Positions 23,382-32,600 of a stretch of 64,000 bases of DNA are shown here, piece after piece. The notes below the pieces were generated by a model. The model saw nothing but the letters and a program-made list of their open reading frames with translations, did not search any database and was not told the origin of the DNA. How positions within the stretch are numbered: position 1 is the stretch's first letter; each line of letters starts with the position of its first letter. The DNA is from Pseudopyrenochaeta lycopersici (Eukaryota; Ascomycota; Dothideomycetes; Pleosporales; Pseudopyrenochaetaceae): positions 62,001 to 126,000 of the forward strand of contig NHZP01000009.1 in assembly GCA_003313425.1 (NCBI GenBank), given 5' to 3'. A program made the translations under genes and the position numbers.

Positions 23382-23558
23382 GTGGAAGATGGAGATCTCA
23401 TCGCAGTGTTGGTGCCAAGCCGGGACTTCCGCGGCAGAAGTGCCTTACAAGGCTTGGCCCGCCATAATCGATATTCGACCTCAACCTCCATCTCAACTTT
23501 GAAAGAATGGCTAGTCAACAACACAACCTCACAAATACCTGCTGCAGTGGCAAGCTGT

Positions 23559-23620
<62 letters not shown>

Positions 23621-23819
23621 CTATTATGGCCATGCACCCTATGGGTATGGGCCGTTACGATGCGCCAGCTATGTACATTCTGTTATCAAGCACCTACTCC
23701 AGTTCAGAAGCCAACCATGAGACCTGCTGATCGAATATCTAACACTGTGCTCAACATAGGAAATAAAGAAAAAGTGATACGCTACAGTATGCTGTATATA
23801 GTTGAAAGTTGATAGTGAG
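23382..23819 (+). other. Unmutated sequence around a GT microsatellite; possible gene fragment
   Basis: Base composition is normal and RIP signs are absent. Overlapping frames at 23382-23720 and 23507-23812 run through the GT repeat and are probably artefacts of it. After the repeat, a frame from 23627 reads MAMHPMGMGRYDAPAMY..., with a Met/Gly/Tyr composition like a regulatory-protein segment, and ends at a TGA after 35 residues. I do not recognise it. It may be a truncated exon. Confidence 0.3.
23562..23619. repeat. (GT)29 microsatellite
   Basis: 58 bp of uninterrupted GT. The opposite strand is (CA)n, an ideal RIP substrate, yet it is unmutated, so this block has not been through strong RIP since the repeat formed. 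Confidence 0.95.
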
Positions 23820-23988
23820 CCAGCTTGTTTTCTGGCCTCCCCCATCCGCAGGGCAATTCCGGCGTCGTGCGCCTCTTAATCGGCAGCGCGCTGGCGGAGG
23901 TTCATAGGTGGCGGCTCTCTGCTAACTTAGTTCTAGTTAGTTAAAGCGTGGGCATAGGAATTCGTAGCCATTGTCTCCGCCTCTGCCG

Positions 23989-24025
23989 CAAGAGTGTGGT
24001 TAGAGCGGGTCGGCCCTCTCCCTGC
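23989..24025 (-). repeat. Right terminal inverted repeat
   Basis: 37 bp, CAAGAGTGTGGTT...CTCTCCCTGC, the reverse complement of the 19250 end with a few differences. It is followed by TA. Confidence 0.65.
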
Positions 24026-24027
24026 TA

Positions 24028-24315
24028 GGTGGCAAACCCAAAGCTATCTTCGCCGTTATCCGATCTCATTCCAGAACACACTTACTCATTGTCAAAGCAT
24101 AGCTTATAGTTCATTATGCGTGTTGCTGCCAAGAACTCTGACATGTGACAGATCCGCCTGCTTGCAGCTGTTTGGGGCTGAACCGACGGCAGTACGCATT
24201 ATGCGGACAACTATGTTGTCGCTGCTACTGCCTCTCAATCTTTCAAACATAGAGGCACCCCTCTGTCACCTTCCGACTCCCCTATACTAGAAGCATACCA
24301 CTGTTTGCTCATACT
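24028..24315 (+). promoter_or_regulatory. Upstream region of the NLR gene
   Basis: The 288 bp between the right inverted repeat and the NLR start. It contains pyrimidine-rich tracts (24256-24290) and a TATACTAG-like sequence about 30 bp before the ATG, plausible for a fungal promoter, but no defined transcription-factor site was recognised. Short frames on both strands here have no support as genes. Confidence 0.35.
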
Positions 24316-27300
24316 ATGGCGCCTTGGACAGAACGGCTCAAAGCAAAGCTCGGGAGAAAGAAACCGCCAACATCCCCGCTTGGTGAAGCCTCGTCTACCT
24401 CCATTACCCCACACGCACCAGCCACCCCTGATCCTGCCGCGCCTCCACCCAGCTTGCCAGAGCAACTGTGGAACCAAGCATACGACCAGGCGAAGACGGG
24501 CGATTCGAGTACTGTCGATACATACGAGAAGATTCTTTCTGCCCGACTGAGCCAAAAAGATGCAGACCCTGCGGACTCCTCACACTCTGCAGACCTCGCA
24601 TCGCAGCAGAACGCGATCGAACAGGACCCAGGCAAACGATGGAAGCAGATGTGCCAGCTCGTCCAAGATGGCCTGCATAGGACAGAGAAGGACGCCAACG
24701 TGAAGCACGGCATGGAAGACGGCATCCAAGCCGCCATGGCTGTGAAGGAGGTCGTGGGCAGGGCGGTGCAGGCGTCGCCAGAAGCAGCTCTCGCATGGGT
24801 CGGCGTGTGCTTTGCTCTCGAGGTTGGTCCTATTGTCGTTAAGATAAGCGATTGACGCTGATGTTTTGTGTCAAGATCCTGATGAACCCACTTACCCAGG
24901 CGAGCTCCAACCGGCAAGGCATTGCCTACGTCGTGTCAAGGATGGACTGGTACTGGAACCTGTCAAGCCTGCTGCTAGACAAGAACATGACCGAAGCGCA
25001 CTCCCAATGCCTGCGAGGCGAACTCGAGAAGATCATCATCCAGCTCTACGCGAAGCTGCTGCTGTACCAGATGAAGAGCGTGTGCTACTATCACCGCGGA
25101 CGGCTTTCGGTGTTCACGCGGGATCTAGTCAAGCTGGACAACTGGGACGGCGAGCTGAGCGACATACAGGCGGCAGAAGCGGCTGTACAGAGCGACTCAG
25201 CGCAGTACAACACGCTCTTGATTAGGACTCGCCTTGGCTCTATTGCTGAGACAGCCAAGTCGCAGAATGCCAAGCTTGACAGCATCAGCTCAGCGATTCG
25301 CGAACAGACTAAGCAGCGAGAGAGGATGCACGAGACCAGTGCAGACAACAAGTGCCTGGCGGATCTGTGCAGCACTGATCCTCGCCACGACAAAACACGT
25401 ATCGAAGAGACTAAGGGCGGCCTACTCAAGGACTCGTACCGCTGGATCCTCAAACACCCAGACTTCCAATGTTGGCGCAATGACCTTCAGAGCCAGCTGT
25501 TGTGGGTCAAGGCCGATCCTGGCAAGGGCAAGACGATGCTGCTTTGTGGAATCATCGACGAGCTGCAGAAGTCAATGGCCCAGGCAGGTCTTCTGTCCTA
25601 CTTCTTCTGCCAAGCCACTGACTCGCGGATCAACAACGCCACGGCCGTGCTGCGAGGTCTGCTGTACTTGCTTGTCGACCAGCAGCCATCACTTATTTTA
25701 CATATACGGAAGAAGCACGACCACGCAGGCAAAGCGCTCTTCGAGGATGCAAATGCCTGGACTGCCTTGTCCGAGATCTTCACAAACGTCCTGCAAGACC
25801 CGAGCTTAAATAGCACATCCTTGGTTATCGATGCCCTCGACGAATGTGTAACAGACTTGCCGAAACTGCTAGACTTTATCATCCAGAAGTCGTCTGTATC
25901 TTCTCAAGTCAAGTGGCTCGTCTCTAGCCGCAACTTGCCTGACATCGAGGAACGGCTAGAGAGGGCGGGCCATAATGTGAGGATGTGCCTCGAACTGAAT
26001 GCTGAGTCCGTGTCTACAGCGGTTAGCATATTTATCAGGAACAGAGTGCGTCAGCTAGCGGAAAGAAAGAATTACGACGACAAAATGCGAGACGCTGTGT
26101 TAGGCCATCTATTTTCAAATGCGAACGGCACCTTCCTCTGGGTGGCTTTGGTTTGTCAAAACCTCGAGAAGATCCCACGATGGAATACTCTTGCGAAGCT
26201 AAACGCATTTCCGCCTGGACTTAACTCTCTCTACGAGCGGATGATGCAGCAGATATGCAACTCGGACGATGCTGAGCTCTGCAAGCGGGTACTGGCCTTA
26301 ATTGCGATCGTATACCGACCCATCACACTTAAAGAGCTAACATCTCTTGCCGAGATGCTCGAGGATATAGCCGACGATCTAGAGTCGTTACAAGATATCA
26401 TTAGCCTTTGCGGCTCGTTTCTTACCATTAGACAAGGCACTATCTATTTCGTGCATCAGTCTGCAAAGGACTTCGTTTTCGCACAAGCATTGGATAAGAT
26501 CTTTCCGTCCGGGAGGGAAGAGGTCCACTACGCAGTCTTCTCCAGATCCCTCCAGGTCATATCCAGGACGCTACGGCGAGACATGTACAACCTAGGTGCG
26601 TTTGGATATCCTGCTGAGCGGATTAAGCAACCAGACCCAGACCCTTTAGCAGCATCGCGCTACTCATGTGCCTACTGGGTCGACCACCTCTGTGACTGGA
26701 ACCCCAACTCTCATACAAAACGCAGGGTTGATCTGCAGGATAGAGGTGCTGTCCACAGCTTTTTACAAAACAAATATCTTTACTGGCTTGAGGCACTCAG
26801 CCTCTGCAAGAGCATGCTGAGGGGGGTATTTTCAATGGCGAAACTCGAGGTATTAATCCAGGTAATTCTTAGATAAGCAATACCGTCAATAAATGATGCA
26901 CGTTAACGTAACCTAGGGAAGGGAAGATGCATCCGCATTAATCGAGCTAGTTCGAGATGCGCGCCGATTCCTTATGTATCACAAGTGGGCGATAGAGAAG
27001 AGCCCTCTTCAAGCATATGCGTCCGCACTCGTGTTTAGTCCAACCCGCAGTCTGATACGGGGCCTTTTCAAGGAGGAAGAGCCGAAGTGGATCAGGATGA
27101 AGCCAGCTATCAGAGATAAATGGAGTACCTGCCTGCAGACGCTCGAAGGCCATAGCGGTTGGGTCTGGTCGGTCGCCTTTTCCCACGACTCGGCACGGCT
27201 CGCGTCGGCGTCAGGTGACAGGACGGTTAAGATCTGGGATGCAAGCAGTGGCGAGTGCCTACAGACGCTCAAGGGCCATAGCGATTCGATCAACTCGGTC

Positions 27301-29223
27301 GTCTTCTCCCACAACTCAGCGCGGCTCGCGTCAGCGTCGGAAGACAAGACAGTCAAGATCTGGGATACAAGCAGTGGCGAGTGCCTGCAGACGCTCAAGG
27401 GCCATGGCGGTTCGGTCTTCTCAGCCGCCTTCTCCCACGACTCGGCACGGCTCGCGTCAGCGTCGGATGACAAGACAGTCAAGATCTGGGATACAAGCAG
27501 TGGCGAGTGCCTGCAGACGCTCGAGGGCCATAGTGATTCGATCAACTCGGTCGCCTTCTCCCACGACTCAGCGCGGCTCGCGTCAGCGTCAGGCGACAGC
27601 ACGGTTAAGATCTGGGATGCAAGCAGTGGAGAGTGCCTGCAGACGCTCAAGGGCCATAGCGGTTGGGTCAGGTCGGTCGTCTTCTCCCACGATTCGGCAC
27701 GGCTCGCGTCAGCGTCGGAAGACAAGACAGTCAGGATCTGGGATGCAAGTAGTGGCGAGTGCCTACAGACGCTTGAGGGCCATAGCGATTCGGTTAACTC
27801 GGTCGCCTTCTCCCACGATTCGGCACGGCTCGCGTCGGCGTCCGACGACAAGACAGTCAAGATTTGGGATGCAAGCAGTGGGAAGTACCTGCAGACGCTC
27901 GAGGACCATGGTGGTTGGGTCTGTTCGGTCGCCTTCTCCCACGATTCGGCACGGCTCGCGTCGGCGTCAGGCGACAGGACGATCAAGATCTGGGATGCAA
28001 GTAGTGGAGAGTGCCTGCAGACGCTCGAGGGGCATAGCGGTTCGGTCTTCTCAGTCGAATTGTCTCACGACTCGGCCCGGCTCGCGTCAGCGTCATCCGA
28101 CAATACGGTCAAGATCTGGGATGCAAGTAGTGGCGAGTGCCTGCAAATGCTCGAGGGCCATAGCGGTTCTGTCTTCTCAGTCGCCTTCTCCCACGACTCA
28201 GTACGGCTCGCGTCAGCGTCAGGCGACAGCACGGTTAAGATCTGGGATGCAAGCAGTGGAGAGTGCCTGCAGACGCTCAAGGGCCATAGCGGTTGGGTCA
28301 GGTCGGTCGTCTTCTCCCACGATTCGGCACGGCTCGCGTCAGCGTCGGAAGACAAGACAGTCAAGATCTGGGATGCAAGTAGTGGCGAGTGCCTGCAGAC
28401 GCTCAAGGGCCATAGCGGTTGGGTCAGGTCGGTCGTCTTCTCCCACGATTCGGCACGGCTCGCGTCAGCGTCGGAAGACAAGACAGTCAAGATCTGGGAT
28501 GCAAGTAGTGGCGAGTGCCTGCAGACGCTCGAGGGCCATAGCGGTTCAGTCTGCTCAGCCGCCTTCTCCCATGATTCGGCACGGCTCGCGTCAGCGTCGG
28601 AAGACAAGACAGTCAAGATCTGGGATACAAGTAGTGGCGAGTGCCTGCAGACGCTCGAGGGCCATAGCGGTTCAGTCTGCTCAGTCGCCTTCTCCCATGA
28701 TTCGGCACGGCTCGCGTCAGCGTCGGAAGACAAGACAGTCAAGATCTGGGATGCAAGTAGTGGTAAATGCCTGCAAATGCTCGAGGGGCATAGCGGTTCA
28801 GTCTACTCAGTCGCCTTCTCCCATGACTCGACACGGCTCGCGTCAGCGTCGGAAGACAAGATAGTCAGGATCTGGGATGCAAGTAGTGGCAAGTGCCTGC
28901 AGACGTTTAGTGTTGGCAAGCCACTCTTTAACATATCATTCGATGCCACCGGCTCATATCTTTACACTGAGGTTGGCACTATCGATATTAGAGTACTATC
29001 AGTTTCAAATATGACACCCAGTGTTACGGATCCTCAAAATCCTCGATACCAAGGCGTAGGTCTGGGTCCAGGTGGGGCATGGATAACATATAATTCAGAG
29101 AACCTTGTGTGGCTACCCTCAGAGTATCGGCCGTTATGTTCGGCCGTGTCAGGGAAGACGATTGGCATCGGTGTTGGATCTGGAAAGGTACGGATATGCA
29201 ACGTTGAGCTCGATAAATCTTAA
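24316..29223 (+). CDS. NLR: NACHT NTPase with 14 WD40 repeats (HET-E/HNWD-like), intact
   Basis: Inferred exons 24316-24822, 24876-26861 and 26917-29223, with GT-AG introns of 53 and 55 nt, both in phase 0, give about 1599 residues without a stop. Residues 1-45 are basic then Pro/Ser-rich. Residues about 48-330 match the NACHT_N domain of fungal NWD proteins (LWNQAYDQAKTGD, YEKILSARL, IAYVVSRMDWYWNLSSLLL). The NACHT has Walker A ADPGKGKT (382-389), Walker B LVIDALDEC (485-493) and an SSRN sensor (519-522). WD40 repeats of exactly 42 residues span 906-1493, then a degenerate blade-like tail. The family triggers heterokaryon incompatibility or innate-type defence when the WD propeller senses a ligand. 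Start: first ATG of an open frame that fits the family N-terminus. Without splicing, stops at 24853-24855 and 26874-26876 would break it, so the introns matter. No death-effector domain such as HET is seen at the N-terminus. Confidence 0.88.
24823..24875 (+). other. NLR intron 1
   Basis: 53 nt, GTTGGT...TCAAG, with branch-like ACGCTGAT about 20 nt before the end. Removing it joins FALE to ILMNPLTQ, the continuity expected for the domain. The sequence shows this only indirectly; RNA reads would settle it. Confidence 0.8.
26862..26916 (+). other. NLR intron 2
   Basis: 55 nt, GTAATT...CCTAG, with branch-like GTTAAC. Splicing joins VLIQ to GREDASALIELVRDARRF and brings the NACHT exon into frame with the WD40 exon. 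Confidence 0.82.
27139..28902 (+). repeat. 14 tandem 126-bp WD40 units within the NLR
   Basis: Exactly 14 x 126 bp with no indels between units. The consensus is TLxGHSxxVxSVxFSHDSARLASASxDxTVKIWDxSSGECLQ with variation at few positions, mainly residues 3, 6-10, 12-13, 28 and 30 of each unit. Units 10 and 11 are identical at protein level, and the block of units 4-5 is nearly identical to units 9-10. This homogeneity points to recent unit exchange or duplication. Confidence 0.97.
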
Positions 29224-29975
29224 GAAATTGCAGCGTTTATATAGAGGGTAACTAATTACTTGCTTTATATTTTTTTATTAATCTCTATTTCATAGAAAGC
29301 TTCCATGGCGCGTCTAAATCAGTAGCAAGGTGGCTAGAACTACTAAGCTTAAAGATTTGCCGCGCTTAGGTCTTGTCAGAAGCAGACGAATGCCTTGATC
29401 ACGCTAGCAGGGAGGGCGGCCGACCCGCACCGGCCATAGGTTTGCGCTGGAGGCGTTGAATTTTTAAGTCTGTGTTAGAAGAGGAAGAGGGTGCGTAGAG
29501 TCGCCACTAACATAAGCATCTATTAAGTCGGTTACTGCCAAGACGTGTTCCACAGGGTACTAGATGTAGGACCCTACTTAAGCCTGAAACTAGTGTTAAC
29601 TAAGTTAATGTTAGAGCTTAATCCACTGCGGGAACTATAAGCGGGACATTTATAATTAACAGGCACGATCCTGCCTTAAGCGCAGCACTAGCTACAAATA
29701 CACTATCGGTCTTAGTTGTTACCTATTATTACCAAGTAACCTAGAACTAACAGCAGGTTGCTTACGAAAGCGCTAAGGCATTAAATATTACGAAGATTTA
29801 TACACTATGCCTCGTTATAGTAAGAAAAGTTATTTCATATCTAGAGAGCATAAGGGTGTAGGTTAGTTTATATGTAACGAAGTATCGTAAATCTAAATCT
29901 TAGTGTTGCAGTATAATTGCGCTAGGCCTTTCTAAGGGCTAGCGCGCACTGCGGCGGACCTACTTAAAACCTGCG
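29224..29975. other. Downstream of the NLR: a lone inverted-repeat end, then degraded sequence
   Basis: The first 180 bp are the NLR 3' flank. At 29407-29440 there is a third copy of the inverted-repeat end. From about 29460 the sequence is RIP-altered and featureless up to the E2 insertion; it continues after E2 at 37016. No gene was found. Confidence 0.55.
29407..29440 (+). repeat. Orphan left-type inverted-repeat end
   Basis: GCAGGGAGGGCGGCCGACCC...CCATAGG, preceded by TA (29405-29406). It matches the ends at 19250 and 24025 over about 30 bp and then diverges. No partner right end was found further right. It faces away from the NLR gene. Confidence 0.55.
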
Positions 29976-30363
29976 TGTTACGATCCTGCCGGGACCCTGC
30001 CCCAGTGGCCCCAACTGGACCTCACAGGTATTGGACCAACAACCGAGGTCACGTGACGTGCTCAGTTGATCAGTTTGATCAGTGGCACTGAGCACACTGA
30101 GCACACTGAGCAACATGCATAACTTCTATGTATATAGATCACCACAATAAACCCTTATGGCTCATTGTGTTCAACTCAATATTATACTCTACAGTATAGT
30201 GATAGCAATACCGATTGTTCTTAACCCCTAGTACTCTTTACAGAAGCGCCCTCTTACTGTCTTAGTCCTAGACCCCTTCCATCTAGTCCCTCACTCTATC
30301 CTAGAGAACTAACCTTACAATCTCATTAGTTATCCTTACTAATAGCCTTAAAGATTCTTCACA
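29976..30363 (+). repeat. 5' LTR of E2
   Basis: 388 bp, TGTTACGATCCTGCC...TTCTTCACA. It contains the palindromic GGTCACGTGACGTG landmark and a TGAGCACAC tandem at 30088-30112. It is the least RIP-changed LTR of the family in this window. Confidence 0.95.
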
Positions 30364-30380
30364 CTTTAAACACCCTTAAG

Positions 30381-32600
30381 ATGAGTAACACTAAGATAGA
30401 GACTACTAACCATTATGCCACAAGGCCAGGCAACGCTGTCGCCAAACCAGACCTCTTCTATAGAGATCGGTTTAAGCTCAAGGACTAGCTACTCCAGTTC
30501 AACCTATTCTTCAAGTTCAACGCGACTACTATAGACGACGACGACCAAGCGGTACTTATAACGAGCTACATAAGGGGCGAAGCTGCTAAATGGGTGAAGC
30601 CTCACCTAGTCAAGTACCTGGCTAAAGGAACCAAACTAGAAGAGCTAATCAAGATATTCAAAGACACGGGAGAATTTAAGACACGCATGCGACAAGCATT
30701 TAGGTTACTAAATAAGACTACTATTGCAGAACGTAAAATCTAGAACATGCGATAAACCCGGTCTGCAGCCGATTATACTAACGAGTTCCTAGGGTACGCC
30801 AGACAAACTAACTAGAATAATGACACCCTAAAAACTATGTATAAACAAGGCCTAAAAGCAGATGTTCAAACTGAACTAATGCGCTCTAGCATGGGCATTA
30901 CTACGCTAGACGACCTAATTAACGAAACTATCTAACTAGATATAGAGCTCTACGAGCTCCGTATGCGACTTAGAGGACGACTACTAGGATAAATAAAAGA
31001 AGATAAGAAACCCTAGAAAGATTATCGCAATAAGCTAAATAATAGTCGCCTATAATATTAGTATTAACTATAAGGAGTGCCTAGATAATACCTGTTAGGG
31101 GGCCCTAAGGCAATGCATCTAGATAATCTTAATAAGGAGAAGTTAGGTAAGGGCAGGAAGAAAAAAGAAATAACCTACTTTAACTGTAATAAGAAAGGCT
31201 ATATAGCTAAGGACTGTAGGAGTAAGAATAAAGTAACCCCCTAGATCAACATAATAGTGGTAAAGGAAGAAAACAGCGACGACGAAACATAGGAAGTTAT
31301 CGCGACCCGAGAGGAAAGGGCTCAAGACACGGAAACGACGCAGCTACCTCTCCTAGAACCTACTAAGAAAGGGATTCTAGGAACCTAGTATAGCGATAAG
31401 GAAGAAGAGAGCAGCAGCTCCCTGTCTCTAGTCTACGAGGACGCTAAGGAGGACTTCAACGATACTATAGTACTCTTAACTAAGGATTAGAAAAAGGAAA
31501 ACTTCTAGAAGCAATATTAACTAGGAACCCTAAGGCTATCAACGCCTACAGAGGTAGAAAAAGACATTGCAGAACTTAACCGCCAGTTACACGCATAACA
31601 CATATACGAAGTATAATATATTAATGCGTTAACCCTAGAAGAATAGGAAGCAGCTATAAAACAAGGAATAAGTACGATTATTCTAGCTAAACAAGCGATG
31701 CAAGACATGTTACAGGAATATTACTGTTACCCTAAACATTATACGAAGGTAATATAAGAATAGGCGGAAAGAGCTAAAGAAGCATAGCAACCCGCAAGCG
31801 TTAGGAACGCACTACGGAAACTTTAATAAGCTAGGTAAACATAGGCACCAGAACCCCTAGTAGTTAAGACCCCTAAATACACACTACGACGCTAAATAAT
31901 GCTACTACTAACACGGGAAGACGCCTTCTATATACTAAACACTAAGAACCTAGTATAATAAGGGTATCTTTAAGTTAACTCCTACAGTAAAATCGTGCTC
32001 ACAGACGGTAAGAAGTAAGACATTTATACGTAGCTTAAATAACAAATATATTAGGAGGATAACAAAGAGAATGTTAACCCTCTCTAGCATCTTATAGAAG
32101 AAGAAGCCTAAGAAATATACGAGCACGCTGAGGCAGCTTAGACCCTATATACTATGCGTAAAGGACTATAGAAACTAGTACTAGACTACTTAATAGATCT
32201 ACGCAATAAGCAATACAGTATTGTCTATTAGTCCTTTTATACTACAGACCTATGCGCGATCTATTATTTAAGTAAAACAGAACAGGGATACTTCCCTTAC
32301 TCGTTTTACTAATATAAATACTAATAGTATAATTATCCTAAAGTTAAATACGACAACCACTTATAGGATAAGAGGACTGTCCTCTACTTCCTAGGAAATA
32401 ACGACCCTGCGGCTACTATAGCGATGCAGCTGGTCTTTAATAGAGAATGTAATCAGCGATAATAGCAAACGTGCCTTAACTTAGATTACCTTAAGTATAA
32501 AGATATTAAGACACTAAACAGGTATTAGGAAGAGCCTTTTTTAGGGTCACGCCTACTAATAGGCAAGAACTGCGAACTCTATGCGTAACAGGCACACAAG
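30381..32600 (+). pseudogene. E2 gag and long linker
   Basis: Starts at ATG 30381 (MSNTKIETTNHYATRPGNAV). A capsid-type Retrotrans_gag region follows (DRFKLKD, VLITSYIRGEAAKWVKPHL, MRQAFRLLN, MRSSMGITTLDDLI) to about 31000. The zinc knuckle at about 31168-31222 reads YFNCNKKGYIAKDC, having lost the first Cys and the His to Tyr. A linker of roughly 400 codons then leads to the protease. Stops are almost all TAG, at positions where CAG or TGG would fit. Confidence 0.85.

Larger units (their letters stand above)
19250..24025. mobile_element. 4.8-kb segment bounded by 38-bp inverted repeats and TA
   Basis: Left end 19250-19287 (GCAGAGAGGGCGGTTGACCC...ACTCTTG) and right end 23989-24025 are inverted copies of about 37-38 bp with about 80% identity. 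The outer dinucleotide is TA on both sides (19248-19249 and 24026-24027), which fits TA-target DNA transposons. No transposase is visible inside. Instead it holds a broken uncharacterised fungal gene and a broken deaminase. It could be a non-autonomous or cargo-carrying transposon, or simply host DNA between two separate transposon ends. A third, left-type end lies at 29407. Confidence 0.5.

Noticed and set aside
23382..23812. ORFs with poly-Val/Cys across the GT repeat
   Set aside because: The frame is kept open by the dinucleotide repeat; no conserved domain on either side.
24235..24917. Overlapping minus and plus ORFs over the NLR first exon (24235-24555, 24309-24917, 24305-24550, 24404-24796)
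   Set aside because: GC-rich exon gives several open frames; only the frame from 24316 shows the NACHT_N pattern and splices correctly.
27215..28864. 549-codon Arg/Ser-rich plus ORF and the minus ORFs at 27009-27986 and 28065-28742
   Set aside because: They are shadow frames of the 126-bp WD40 array; the true frame has all WD40 motifs and joins the NACHT exon.
26947..29223. Separate WD40-only gene starting at ATG 26974
   Set aside because: A 55-nt GT-AG intron joins it in phase to the NACHT exon, and the residues before the ATG (GREDASALIELVRDARRF) continue the family sequence.
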